From NCBI RefSeq assembly GCF_000203795.2, contig NW_006281104.1, forward strand, positions 143,936-207,935: a stretch of DNA of 64,000 bases, written 5' to 3'. The notes under the pieces were generated by a model. That model worked only from the letters and a program-made list of their open reading frames with translations, was not told where the DNA came from and did not search any database. How positions within the stretch are numbered: position 1 is the first letter of the stretch; each line of letters begins with the position of its first letter. Below are positions 25,854 to 43,218 of the stretch, piece by piece. The DNA comes from Batrachochytrium dendrobatidis JAM81 (lineage: Eukaryota; Chytridiomycota; Chytridiomycetes; Rhizophydiales). The position numbers and the translations under genes are program-made.

Positions 25854-25978
25854 TGAATTCAGAGATTGATAGTGTAATTGAATTCAAAGATAAGCAATTC
25901 GATATAAAAATAGTTGCACTTTCAGAATCACATTTTGATTTATTGGTCGCATCACCTTGAAGGTACTCAATTCAAGAC

Positions 25979-27964
25979 ATGAGCGAGTGTGTCGTACCCA
26001 CTGCAAATATCAAGAGTATGAGTGCATGCATTCTGTTGATCATCTTTATATTGCATCAAGTGTATCTGCTCATGACTGTCTTGGTGTCCAATAGCTTTTG
26101 CCAAGTTTCTGACTACTTTGGCCAAGTTTGGAGATGATATCTATCTGGACTATCGAGAAGACAAGGCAGGTTCATTCTTTATTGAATGGTCTGGTTCTTA
26201 TTGCAACATGATTCAATGCCATCGACTCAGAAACTACATTCAAATTGTCCGAACAAACGGACAACTTTGGAGTGTAGTTTGTTTCCTCAATCCTTCCCAG
26301 CTTACACTGCTATCTATTCAAATACTTTGATCATGTAGCTATTGCTTTCAACATTTAATACCGCAAAGTCTGTATATGCAGTTATATCTATCCAACCGAG
26401 TTTTTTTGATAGCTACGCTTTTGTTCCAGGACAACGATGCCATCGACTGTTGATCAAGGTGACAATCCATGTCTATGCTGGAACAATTTCCTATAGATTT
26501 ATGTTATGCTTTCGAGTATTGGGATGGATTTAGGCTTAATGAGTTTGTGAGGTAGCCTTTAGGGAATATATTCAAAAACAGCAGTCAAACCGACACGATT
26601 GAGCAATGTCGAATCAAATCTGTATCTGAGTTGGGAGAAGAACGATTAGTAGTTCAATTGGCATGTCGATTTGGTAGAGTTTATTTGGCTTGTTTGTTAT
26701 ATGTTGAATGTCAAAGCCATTGATATTTATAGATGATCAATGTATTGGGATTATTCAAGGTGTTCTCAAAACACATCGATTCAACTATGAAGCATGCGAA
26801 TCAATGCAACCAGTGTACTCCAAAGATTGTCTACATAAATGGATTGCATCTCCACGCATGATTCATGATTTACTGGCTCATTTCCAGCAGAAGTTGAAGG
26901 AGGTGACACTTTCGTGTGGTATCAGCTGGTTTAAAATCAAGAGTTTTGAAGACTCGTTTGTTCCAGATGGATGTAGGTTGATGGTTTAAGATGGACAGAT
27001 TAACTCAAATGTTCAAAACTGAAACTAATAGTTGTTTAGCCACTGTGGTTAGATCGCTTGAAACCGAGATTACTGTTGACGTTACCGAGTTTGAATTGTA
27101 TCAAGTATTTGGCGAGGCAAATCTGACGTTTGAGCTCAAGGATTTCAAGGTATTAATTTGATGGGTTTAGAAACCAATTCGAGACTGCACATTTACACAA
27201 ACATGATGTTTTGATTGCATACTAGACAGCATTAGCATTTGCAGAGTTGGTTGAGTTGCCTATTACTGCACACTTTGATCAAAACGAAGGGTAAGTGACT
27301 GGTTCATGGCAAGACTATTTTTAATGCGAAATACTTGAAATGATTAAAACAAAGCAAATTCATGTACTTGAACAGACCCATTTCATTCTCATGTGTGCCA
27401 TATCCAAACCATTTCACAGCAAACTTTGTGGTTGCTGCCACATTTAATGCTCAAGGCACTCAGACATTGGATCCGACACGATCACAAGCAGCAGCAATGC
27501 AACCAAATCAAGCAGCGATACCGTCATTGCAATCAGGACAAATACAATCAACAGGTAATGATTCGCAGACGCCTCAACGACAGTTTCCAAAGTATCAACT
27601 GCAACTTCAACAGCATCAAGAATCTGAGCAAGAGTATGAAATGGATGCTAGTGGAACGATAGTACAGCCATCTCAAAATGTTTTCAAGCCCTTACCAGGA
27701 TTGCATCATGACTATGTAGAGGTATTAGTTCCTCAAAGTCCAACAGGAACGAATGAACAAGAGAGTGATTTGGGCGAAGAGTATCATTCACAACATGAGC
27801 AGTTTTATGACACAACACCGCGTAGTGGAGAGTCTAAAGAGAATCGATTGGAGAGTCGATTGATAAATTTAATGGCAAATCAAGACGATGAATTCATTTG
27901 TATTACGACTGGTGACAAAGGACGTGAATATGGAGAGAGAAAAACAAAGAAGATGAAAAAATAA
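25979..27964 (+). CDS. RAD9: DNA damage checkpoint clamp protein Rad9
   Basis: Eight exons (25979-26015, 26095-26165, 26339-26458, 26556-26673, 26760-26976, 27053-27149, 27226-27290 and 27376-27964) give 437 residues. The N-terminal two thirds match the PCNA-like Rad9 fold of the 9-1-1 clamp, which loads at damaged DNA and activates ATR-type kinase. Examples are MSECVVPTANIK, FGDDIYLDYREDK, LLLSTFNTAKSVYAVISIQP, SFFDSYAF and ANFVVAAT. The tail from about residue 260 is Gln/Ser-rich and probably disordered, with Ser-Pro and Thr-Pro sites as expected for a phosphorylated tail. Intron 2 (26166-26338) fits only with a GC donor after GACAAG, because no GT donor keeps the frame. That junction is the least certain. 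Confidence 0.85.
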
Positions 27965-28000
27965 AGAATTGTCAGTGACCATCGCTTGATGATGCAAATA

Positions 28001-28113
28001 TCAGTAAATTTCTGATTTAAATTGCGGAATTATTAGACTGAATCAACAGCGATGCCATCAGAAATCAAACCAATTTCTTGAATATTTCTGCGTTCTCATT
28101 CCTTTTGTCTTGA
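28001..28113 (+). promoter_or_regulatory. Repeated element upstream of SMC3
   Basis: Two blocks about 60 bp apart (28001-28030 and 28089-28113) recur in the same order and spacing before the J-protein gene (61366-61476). The second block, starting TGCGTTCTCATTCC, is identical over 25 bp in both places. It ends about 70 bp before the SMC3 ATG. Confidence 0.6.
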
Positions 28114-28184
28114 ACTTTAGCAAGCGCGATTTTCTAAAATCGGAATTCAAATCGATAATAAAAACTTGAATTATTCTATTGCAA

Positions 28185-33064
<4,880 letters not shown>

Positions 33065-33260
33065 TTGCTGTTATATTGGCATGACACATGCAACAAGTGT
33101 ATTCCACTATTTGAATAAATATATTTGGCAATCCAATCTCAAAACCTCGAGCCATTTTCACCATCATTTGAAGCAATCTGGTATGGATCACCATGCTACA
33201 CCACACTCTTGAATGCAAACATGAGTTACACAATATTGTAATTTATTACTGTTTTATCAC

Positions 33261-35810
33261 CTATAAATCATCCTTGGTCCATTGAGTTCGTGACTTGACA
33301 TTCTTCTTGCCCTTTTTATGTGATTTTTTGGTTGGGAGTGGCCCGCCCACACTACTCATCACACTCGCACCACTTTTTGATGGCATAACAGAATCATCTG
33401 CTACATTCTGATGGGGAAACAGTTTCACTCGACTAAAGTCGCGGTGAGCAAACTTTCCAACTGTGCGAGCTTCTACATGCGATTTTTGAAAAAATGTGTT
33501 ATCAATTGCCTTGGAATTGGATGGATTTATCTACACATTCAAGCTCAAGGTTAGTATAGACAATGCAAAACAGTTTACATCAAGGGCTTAAAAGTAAAAA
33601 AACAAACATTTCGTTGTGACACAGATGTTTCCGTAAGAGTTGCAGCAGCCTTTGCTTGTAGATCTGCAACCCGAAGCTTCTTGATCTGTCTCCGTAAAAG
33701 CCGTTCATCCTCGTATATTTCTCTGTTGAAATCAAGTGCATCAAACGATGGCGGTGGATGAATGAAAAGCAGCTTTCCATTCACGTAGTCTTTTAAAATG
33801 TATCGTGCCGCACGAGCTTCATCGGGATTGCCTTGACTGGCCTTGGTATAACCACGAGCAACTGAGTATAATTCACTGTTAGTTATAAAACCAAAACAAA
33901 GACAAAAGTAGTCTTTCAAGTATCAACACAAAGTACACTAACCTGCATAGGCTGAAAGAAATTCCTCAGATGTAGGTGCTCTATTGACTAGATTTCCTTC
34001 GATACCACGGGTTTTGATGGTGATACCGTACACTGCTTCGAGATAATACTTTGGGATGCGTTGAGCAACTAAACTGGCTGGCTCAACGTACTCACGAAGC
34101 TGGTCAATGGGTAAAATACCATTGCACACCATTTCAGCTTTTGTAGTAGCAAATGAGGGAAACACCAATCCAGGACAGTCGCAAAGAACGAGCTTGTCTG
34201 ACATATGGATAGTCTGAAAGTGCTTTGTTTTACCAGGAGTAGATCCTACCGCTACCTTTTTAGCACCAACAAGTGCATTAAGCGTGGATGATTTTCCAAC
34301 GTTTGGATATCCAACAAAACCAATATTAACTTTTGCGTCAGGATTATCCTCACGAGTAGTGTAAGGACATTCTTCCACAAACAAGTCATAGAGATCTTCA
34401 GCGCCAATAATGCGAATTCGAGGAGAGAGATCATCTTGGCATTCATCCAAATCATCCACCTCTTCCTCCTCCTCCTCGTCGTGCATGACCTGCATACGGC
34501 GTGGACGACGAATACCCTCTTGCAACTGACGGATCGCATACATCTCTGCTTCTTCATCGTCATCATCTTCCAATTCGGAAACAGAGACTAGGTCATCATT
34601 TACATTTTTAGGTTCTTGGTTTTCCTCCAGTTTCAACTCTGCCATTTCACGTTCAAGCTTTTCTGCTTCTTGTTCCAACACAATCTTTTTTTTTGCCATT
34701 GCAGCAGAAAAGAACTTGTAACTGATGCCCTGTTCATCAAAGTAGTCGGCCCATGCTTCTCTATTGATTCATGACATGAAAATTAAGAATGAATAAAGTA
34801 GCTCTTATGATTGGAATAAGCAGTTTAGCAACAGCTATGAGTATATTAAATGCAGCATCAAACCTTTGTTTTGCAGTCAATAAATCTGCCTTGTTGATCA
34901 ACAGCAGATTTTTCTTGACAGGCGATACTTCCTTGACATATTTTTCCAAATCCTTGCACTGGAACAACAATGGATTGCGACCATCGACAATCTGCACAAC
35001 CAAGTCCGATCTTTCAACTACACGCCACAGCTGTCTCCATACTTCAATATTACGCTCATAGGGAGTCATGATCAATCCCTCCGTTTCTTCTAAAAAGACG
35101 AGCCCACGACGCCATTCAAGGAACGAGTTGCGTTCAAGAAGTTTGAGCTCATCTGGAGTGGTGGATTTAGTCCATTTAGGCCGACGAGGAACAGTAAGAC
35201 GGTCTTTGTGCTCCTCATGCAACATGAGTGTTTTTTGCTCTTCTTCTGCAGTTGGAAGAACCGGTTTAAATGACTGAGTGTCCAAAACCATTACATTGAG
35301 TTTCTCTACAGGATTTCCAGGAAAAAACAAACGTTTAGATAATGAAATAAAAATATACTGCCATGGCTTCTTGGATTAGTTTTACTGCAGTACAGTATTG
35401 AGTTTGTCTAGTTGTGTAGGTGTATTGCAGCCACGACACTCTATTTTTTTACGACACCAAAAAACACTAGAAATCATATTGGATTGTAAACTTGCCAGCA
35501 GTGAATTCAGTTCCAGCAAGCTGAGCAGTACTCAAGAATGCTTCCAAATCATTTTCTTGAGTGATGGATTGCATATTAACCCAGTTGGTAGTTGATGCAT
35601 CCGACTCGGAGGTGTGCTATTTTAAAAAAGCAATTGAACATGGGATTAATGCTCAACCAGCAATACAATTTAGATGAAATTCAGTAGTGTAGTTACTCTG
35701 AGAGATCCGTCAGGATTAACATGAGGAGATCGATTTCCAGAGCCAGCTTGACTGAAGCGAGATCGGATTAAAGAACGACCCAAACCAGTCTTTCCCTTTG
35801 GTCCAGCCAT
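33261..35810 (-). CDS. LSG1: 60S ribosomal export GTPase Lsg1
   Basis: Six exons on the minus strand (35810-35697, 35616-35496, 35305-34864, 34760-33943, 33861-33608 and 33530-33261) give 672 residues. Lsg1 is a cytoplasmic, circularly permuted GTPase that releases the export adaptor Nmd3 from the 60S subunit. The permuted motif order is visible: G4 NKAD at 216-219, then G1 GYPNVGKSS at 376-384, then G3 DCPG at 420-423. A long acidic insert (about 285-330) precedes G1, and the C-terminus is Lys-rich. MAGPKGKTGLGRSLIRSRF is a typical start. Intron 2 (35306-35495) begins with GCAAGT. This is the only donor that restores TEFTA-EKLNV, the expected junction. The last donor (GTTTGT at 33607) is less certain. 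The gene converges on SMC3, with about 200 bp between stops. Confidence 0.93.
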
Positions 35811-35945
35811 ATCAATTCAATTCACAGCTAGCAAAATGTCAGGAAAAAAAAGAGATTTTTGCGAGAATTATTTTAAAATTTGACTCGACCAAAAGAAGAG
35901 TTTTGTGAATGCTTGCTTGACCATCACTTTCATTTCATGTCCATT

Positions 35946-36671
35946 TCATGCCTTGTTGTCAGCTATAAATCCAAGGCAAAGAAAATAAGCTTCTGCAGAG
36001 CCCTGACGACTGGCTTTTGGCTTTGTTACAATCACCTGCTGGAATCGACTTTGACACAACTTTTTGAGCTCTTGGTCTCCATCACCACGCAAGTACTTGC
36101 ATAGAAAGTTTCCTCCAGGTTTAAGAAGCCATGGATGACTAGCAACAGACAGTGCAAATTCACACAGGTTTTGCACTCGAGCAGCATCTGTAGATCTATG
36201 TCCTGTAAACGAATGTGCCATGTCTGATAGAACAACATCAACTACTGGACCCTCTGGTTGATACGGATATGCTGCTAGAGTGTAGATTTGCTGTAATACT
36301 GCATCCTCATGTACGTCTCCCAGTAGGATCTCTGCTCCGTCTATAGGCTCAATAGGCAGTAAGTCTACTGCAATGACTCGTCCATCCACTGTAGCACTTG
36401 ATGCATGTTTTGTAGGCTTTGGTCGAGATAAAATAGAATCACTCGAACTGGATTGTGCTCGGTCAGGCCATACAGCATCCAGTGCAACTTGGGTCCATCC
36501 GCCTGGAGCTGCTCCTAAATCCAACACCACCTGTCCCGGCTTCATAAAATTGTACTTGCTTTGAAGCTCTTTGAGCTTGAATGCTGATCGGGATCGCAGG
36601 TTCCATTTTATTCGGTTCTTGACAAATGGGTCGCTTGCTTGTCTGTTAAACCATTGTCCAGAACTATACAT
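35946..36671 (-). CDS. MRM2: Mitochondrial 2'-O-ribose rRNA methyltransferase (FtsJ/RrmJ family)
   Basis: A 241-residue protein with no internal intron. It belongs to the FtsJ family and most resembles Mrm2, which methylates a uridine in the A-loop of mitochondrial large-subunit rRNA. The catalytic K-D-K-E set is present: Lys in RSRSAFKLKEL, Asp in VLSDMAHSF, Lys in FLCKYLRGDGD and Glu in GSAEAYFL. The SAM motif is VLDLGAAPGGWTQVAL. An insert of about 25 residues after WPDRAQ, rich in Ser and Pro, is typical of fungal members. No mitochondrial presequence is seen from the chosen ATG. The sequence just upstream contains an acceptor-like word (TATAG at about 36665), so a short first exon with the targeting signal may be missing. 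It is co-directional with LSG1, 135 bp apart. Confidence 0.9.
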   Translation of the reverse strand: MYSSGQWFNRQASDPFVKNRIKWNLRSRSAFKLKELQSKYNFMKPGQVVLDLGAAPGGWTQVALDAVWPDRAQSSSSDSILSRPKPTKHASSATVDGRVIAVDLLPIEPIDGAEILLGDVHEDAVLQQIYTLAAYPYQPEGPVVDVVLSDMAHSFTGHRSTDAARVQNLCEFALSVASHPWLLKPGGNFLCKYLRGDGDQELKKLCQSRFQQVIVTKPKASRQGSAEAYFLCLGFIADNKA

Positions 36672-37825
36672 GTTGGATCATCAATAAAATGTAGGTTGGT
36701 TTATACAAAACATTGTTTTACTGTCATGAGGACTGTGGATTGTGTCGAAATAGGTTGGTTTTAGTAGAATGATTACCGAGTAATAGATGTCATGTATCGA
36801 ACATATCCATATGATTGTGCCAGAAATGGTAATGATGAATCAAAACGTATTCTCAGTATCGAGCACACTGGTTTGTTATAATTCATGTTTATGGCTGAAC
36901 TGGGTCAAGTTTTATCAAAATGCAATATATTCAAGAGTGTTGAATATTTACATTTGTATTGATCTTGTGGTGATTGTGTTTTCATATTATGAAATGGTTG
37001 CATGTTCAGTTGGTTGATATTACACATTGACTACTTGTTTGATATACAACAATCGGATTATAATGTTGAATCTACACTTTGTGCACTTTTAGTAATCATA
37101 CATTGTACGATCACCAAGTCTGAACCCACATTCATGTATTGTGTTTGACTGTCAATATTGTCAATACAACTCTGTACACACATTTGTTGTGTTCATCACT
37201 ATCCAACTCAATCTCACCATTTCAATCAATCTTGGTCAATGTTGATGATTTACACGCTAATTCATTATCCAATCTTGTCTGACATTATTATTGGCTTTAA
37301 TCACGTTTGATTTGTACAACTGCCATGAGTTGTACTACCATTATCATTGTGTATCTGAACACCAAATATTCCAATACATCAATAATACCACAGTGTAAAC
37401 AGTAATACAGTTGATCAGTCTTGTGGCAAGACTTTTCATTCAAGTTTGTATTTGGAAATACTCAATGATTTAATCACAACACACTGTTTGTAATGCAATT
37501 GTCATTGATCTCATCTCATTCCAGTCCAGTCCATCTGATTTATGATGATGTTTAGTAATCCATTACCATGTGTTGTAGTAAACTAACTTGTTTATTAAAC
37601 CAAATCTACAACAATCACATTCAGAATATTAATTTATAGTATTTCTAAATGCATGTTTGATAACAATCCAATTTTGTTACAAAAAACTGATCAAAACAAT
37701 ACTAAAATGGAACAGCTCGTTTGTGTGTTTTACAACAATCCAAACATGAACAATTCTTGGCAATTGTTGGACATTCGCATGAATGAAATTATCATCAAAA
37801 TTCAACTTTACTAATTTTATCAAAC
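36672..37825. other. Intergenic DNA and outer flank of the inverted repeat
   Basis: The first 300 bp separate MRM2 from the island. From about 36973 the sequence is the outer end of the left arm, matching 58329 downward and copy 1 near 10980 downward. No gene is seen. Confidence 0.6.
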
Positions 37826-40800
37826 ATGGATTGTGTTGATGTCATGAAAGAGTTGATTCAACACATGGAAGATTTGAAACTGTTAACAACGGATGCTCAA
37901 CTATACAAGGCTGATGAAATATGGGTCAGACTGCTTGTGTTGATACTGGAGTTGGAAGAACATGATTCATGTAAGTTTAGTAGCAGTTGTATTATTGATG
38001 AGTTCAAACTGTTGCTGACTTTGTGTTGGTTTGAAATGACAGGCTTTAAAGTTATAGTGCCTCGCTTACAGAGTATTGGACTGGAAGATATTATAACCAA
38101 ATATTTGGAGTATAATCGACCCAGTTTACAGGTATTCATATATTGTAACAATAATGGATTGTTCATGACTAAACTAATCAACATGTGTTGTGTAGGTCAA
38201 AATAATGGAGTTTACTACAGTGTTTTTGAGTATTGTATACTATGATGATGATTTTAAAGTATTTCATCGACTAAGCAACCAAATTGTACAACTCATGCAA
38301 TCACCAAGCCGTCAAGTCAAAATGATGGCAAGTCATGATTGATCTTGATCAAATGATTGTCATTCAACTCACCCAGTGTCAATATGCATATAGGCGATGA
38401 AATCATGCACAGAGTTATTCGATTGTGGACGCTGGAGTAAAGAGTATAAATTTGACATCAAGCCAATGGTTGAGATTATTGTCCATGAGTCCGATCAAGA
38501 AATGCTCACATTGTCGATTGGCCTGTTCTTGAAAGCTTGTCATGATATTGACGACGAAAATGTATGTTTGCAATGATACAATATTGGATCAGTTTGTACA
38601 GTGTCTTGTCTTGTTGATCTGATTGTATATTTGACACTGAACAATATCATTAGTTTGGCATCGTGTTGTCAAGACTTGTTTCACGACTGGAATCATCTAG
38701 TGGTTCAGTTGCTGTTGGGTTTATCGAAAATCTTCAAACCATGTATTGGAAGATCCATCGTCATGACCCAGTAAAAGCAGTGAAATGTGGTATCATTCCA
38801 GCAGTAGTCAATATGCTCAGGTATGTGATGTTATGCATGAATGTGTGTCCAGTCATCACAATTGGTAAATTTGACATGGTTGGATTGACATGACATGAAT
38901 ACAGGAGTGTCGATCAAGAAGTGATTAGTCGAAGTATTTATACTATTGAGAACTTTTGCAAACGTGCAGATTGTGAAGTGATTTCAGTCGAGTTGATGAG
39001 GCTGGATTTGATTCAAACACTGAATGACTTGTGTACCAAATACAGCGACAACTCTAGACTAAAATCACGCATGATCGAAGTAGCTGGAAGAGTTGCATCC
39101 AAAATGCGCGACTTTCCTGTATCACTTGCACGATCGTTGGTTTTTGAGCAATTGACGATGTCAGTGTGTGATGCTGGTATGTATGACTCTTTGCACCTGT
39201 TGAGCCATGTCAACGACATGATTCAGAAATCTACAAACAAGGCCGAGATGATCAAGGTGTTTCGAGAATATGGAATTGTAAAGCAGCTCATCACTATTTA
39301 TTCACGTAGAAATATAGATCTATATGATTATGGTAGTAACACTAGTATTGTAAACCTACTCAAAACACTTGTGAATTTTGCCGACAATCATCCCGACAGT
39401 TCAATACGTACCGAGTTGGAGCAAGGCGGGATATTTGAAAATCTAACGGCTATTGTAAAATCGGATACTGCTGAATACAGAAACAGAAGGGCTGCTGGCC
39501 AGGTCATTGAAAGGTATTTCCAGCATCGGGTTCATGTTGCTAATTCGAGCATTTGGCCATACAAGGACAATGCCGAAATTGATATGAAATCTGGAATGGC
39601 CGGATATAAACATGGAAATGCACGCACACTTGTCGAAATGCAGTATATCCAGTATCTGCAATCTATACTTTGCAAACCCATGTGGTGGATCGATATCACA
39701 AACCAGCATATTGTGGAGCAATGGAGGGCTGACTCACTCGATCAGAATATATCACCATCAACATTTAATCTTGCATTGGAACAACTCGAGTTTTTTGTCA
39801 AACAGCTTGTTTGTAGTGGCAGTGATGGATTTGGCACGATTGTCCCAGGACCTGTTGAACTGACGTATATACTGGACAATGGCATACCTGACAATGTATA
39901 CACGCGATTGATGACAAATGTATCGGATATTGAACATGGATCAAATCACAACACTGGTCAAATGGTGCACAATCTGATTGATGCATCAATGTACAGTGTT
40001 GTATATGGACAAACGATGATTGCACCACTGAGTATACGACTCAAATACACCACAATGGTACCATGCGATATATTGTTATCGACTCGACTTGTTTCAGACA
40101 CGCCCATCATTGAAGGCAATTCCAAGTTTATATCATCCAAATTCCAATGGCTTCCGAGTGAATTCCGTGTCGAACAGGATGGCAGTGTGACCATCAACTC
40201 ATACATCAACAATCTGAATCCGATATGGCATCGAGACATGTACAAATGCATTGCCAAAATATTCAAATGTTTTGTCCCAATGTTTGAAAGTCTGTTCAGA
40301 ACGATGGATCCAATGTTCAAGTATATTGATATTCACAATGACACAAATCGATATGAATCACCAAACCGATCAAACCATGATGATATGGAACTGGATACTG
40401 AGGTCATTCGTCCCGTGTATGTACCAACACTTCCGGAACATTTTGAATCCAGTTATGAATCAGCAAAACCAGTGTCACTGCGTGGTCGTAATCTACAAGT
40501 CATTGTCAAACTCACCAACATTCAATTGACACCATCCAAACCTAAATACGACGAGGGAAACTGGCACATTGAATGTCCAATTAACGAATCGATTGTTGCG
40601 ATTGGACTGTATTACTACGACGTGGAAAATATCACCACACCCAAACTCGATTACCGCGTGGCTGTTAATCGTTTTGATGAAAGAGCATCTGATATGTATT
40701 GGAAAGATGTGTACGGCATTGATGAAGAATCGCCACGCAATCAGTATATAGGATCGCTTGAAGTATCAAATGGTCGATGTGCAGTTTATCCCAATCGATA

Positions 40801-41131
40801 CCAACACAAAGAACAATCATTTGAACTTGCAGATCCAACTCAACCAGGACATTGCAAGATTCTGACATTTTTTGTAGTGAATCCATCTTGTCGGATTGTT
40901 TCGACTGCGCATGTGGCTCCACAACAACCACAATGGTACAACTCGAGTCTTGACAAGGCACACGTACCGCCTGAACTGTGGAATGATATCACGCAGTATA
41001 TTCAAGGTGTTCAATCACCAGCTGAAGCCAAACGCTATCGAGATGAATTGACAAGCGACCGAATTCAAATCACAGCGGTATACAACGAATACAGATATGA
41101 GCTGGTATATGATCTTCATCGTTGGTGGTGA
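37826..41131 (+). CDS. ARM-repeat / DUF4246 fusion protein, copy 2 (six exons)
   Basis: Exons 37826-37970, 38043-38131, 38196-38327, 38394-38561, 38654-38820 and 38905-41131 give 975 residues in an unbroken frame. The N-terminal ARM-like helices include CGIIPAVVNMLR near residue 225. The DUF4246 domain holds H788-x-E790 (NWHIEC) and a distal H868 (RYQHKEQ), spaced as in a metal-binding double-stranded beta-helix, followed by HCKILTFFVVNP. Catalysis by an Fe(II)/2-oxoglutarate mechanism is an inference. Compared with copies 1 and 3, substitutions are scattered and every indel is a multiple of three, which argues for a maintained protein. Intron 3 (38328-38393) keeps the GC donor. The first 145-nt exon has the same length in all copies. 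The gene points toward the centre of the inverted repeat. Confidence 0.82.
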
Positions 41132-43091
41132 ATTGTGAGGTTGTGATTTTACAACAATGAGTTGCAATGCCAGTCGGATCTATGCAATTGAATGGATCGA
41201 ATAAATTGAATGAATTGAATCAATCATGTCAATCATGACAGTGATTGTTGATTATATTGACTGATTGTGTACAATTGATTGATACAAGTGATATGGATGC
41301 ATCATTCGGTGTTGTTGAATCAAATCATTGCTTGATTCTGTCAATGTGATCAAATGGATTACTACAAAACTGGACATGTTCAAGTTGAATCAAGTATTGA
41401 ATCAAGTATTGGATTGATATTTACACACAACCACAATTACAACCACAATTGCAATCAGCACAGTCTGAATATTAGACATTTGAACATCACGTATCGAGCT
41501 GTGGATAAATGCGAGTTGGCATATTGGACTGTTTTTGTAATTTATTAATGATTTGATTCACGACTGTTTGAATTCAAGGCTCAATATGGATTACAACTGG
41601 ATTGTCGTTGTTTCCATTTGTGATGACAAATCTGTCAATGTGTTGATTGATTGCTAGTCCATTGTCCAATCCATTGATCAGTAATTGTTCAAATCAAAGT
41701 TGTATTCGAGTCGAGTTGTCAATCAGGATACCGTAACCTGACATCCAAACGATTATTCAAACGATTGTCCAAACCATCAATGATTGCCAGAATAAGCTTT
41801 ACGACTCGACTGCAATAACCACCACAATCATGGTCAGGTTAGTATGTTGATCCGTTTACAAAGTTCTAATACTGCAACAGATTCAACATACTCTTGAAAG
41901 TGCTGCACACCACATGGATCCAGCAAACCCACTGATGAATTGAACCAATCAATTGACCAATGACATGACTCGATATTGGACATCGAGTTGCATACAGTTG
42001 GTAAAAAGTCACCGACATGTCCAGATAGTCAAACCTTGACTACAGGTTGATATCATCACCCAACACACCAAATACAACACACAATCTGGACGACTACTGG
42101 ATCATATTGTGAATATCAATCAACGTAGCTACTGGTTCCAAACAATCATGTACAACCATGCACAGTCATTACAGGACAATATAATACATTTATGAATAGC
42201 ATGTTGTAATCAACACGAGTGGAATTGTGCAATAGACTTGTAATGGCTTACAATAGTTTGATATGAACATGATGACTCGGACTCTATTCAGTCGGATCAA
42301 CTCGACTACAATTGGCCGTGTATATTATGATTAACACGATCAATTGTAGTTGAACTCGAATACAGATTGACTGTTGAATCACAATGCGTGGTATCAGCAA
42401 CATGATGTGATATATAGTGGAATGTATACGCTAATCTGACATGTGTCATGTAGTGTGTATTCGATCAATATGGGTATTATCAATCAACAAGTCATACGAT
42501 GTTTGTGTTCGAGTGATGGAATGGAATACAATGGAGTGGAATGAGTGCATCAATCCAGAATACGAGTCAACCATGACATATGATCATGATGTGTGGTTGA
42601 TACAACTATATAGTGACAATCGATATTGATATAATATCACACAACATGCAATATGCCAACACAACAGTTGCAAGTCATTGATCATCAATGTGATATTGTG
42701 GTTGCAACATGAACTGCATTGTATTGATTCAGTTGATTGATTGAATCACTCGGTCAATGTGTAGTGATGATTGATCGTGTCGAGTTGAATGGAAAGTATC
42801 ACCAAACCACAACATGTTTGAATCATGTCAACCACAACACATATTGATGACCATCCAACAACTGAGCTGACATTCAGTTGCATATAGTCTTGTTTAAACA
42901 TGTATATATTTATTCATGTGTTGGCACACCAACCCTTTTTAGGGTGGATAAGGGTGAGAAACTACACAATCAGCCATATGATATTCGAATGCATAACCAT
43001 GCAGTGGTCCAACCAATATTGCGGTTATATAAATATATATTCCCTTAAACTTTGACATTGATGACAAATCACCATCAACCCTGACAACACA
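41132..43091. other. Non-coding arm DNA
   Basis: About 1.9 kb shared with the right arm and, for the first 530 bp, also with copy 1. It contains the short Crinkler tail at 41574-41657. A 64-codon frame at 41354-41548 is open in all three copies, but nearly all differences between copies change amino acids, so I do not call it a gene. Words like ACCAACCCTTTTTAGGGTGG near 42926 lie in the distal promoter area of the secreted gene. Confidence 0.5.
41574..41657 (-). pseudogene. Crinkler C-terminal remnant, copy 2
   Basis: On the minus strand this encodes LAINQHIDRFVITNGNNDN and a stop, matching the end of the Crinkler relic at 6271-6355. It is only about 28 codons and marks the edge of the repeated unit. 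Confidence 0.6.
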
Positions 43092-43161
43092 AATCCCTTA
43101 GGACGGTCATCCAAGGAATGTGCTTTTGATACTATCCATTCAATAGTGGATATAAATACGA
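43092..43161 (+). promoter_or_regulatory. Promoter of secreted-protein gene: conserved block plus TATA box
   Basis: The block containing CCCTTAGGACGGTCAT lies at 43092-43126 and TATAAATACGA at 43151-43161, about 60 bp before the ATG at 43219. The arrangement is the same as before the genes starting at 2906 and 52052. Confidence 0.75.
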
Positions 43162-43218
43162 CCCAAAGCCGACGTGTCAAATAACAACCATTACAACTTG
43201 CTCGATCAAACCAGTATA

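Noticed and set aside
26166..26338. Reading through RAD9 intron 2 as coding
   Set aside because: The readthrough product does not resemble Rad9 and hits a stop, while removing it restores a continuous Rad9-like strand.
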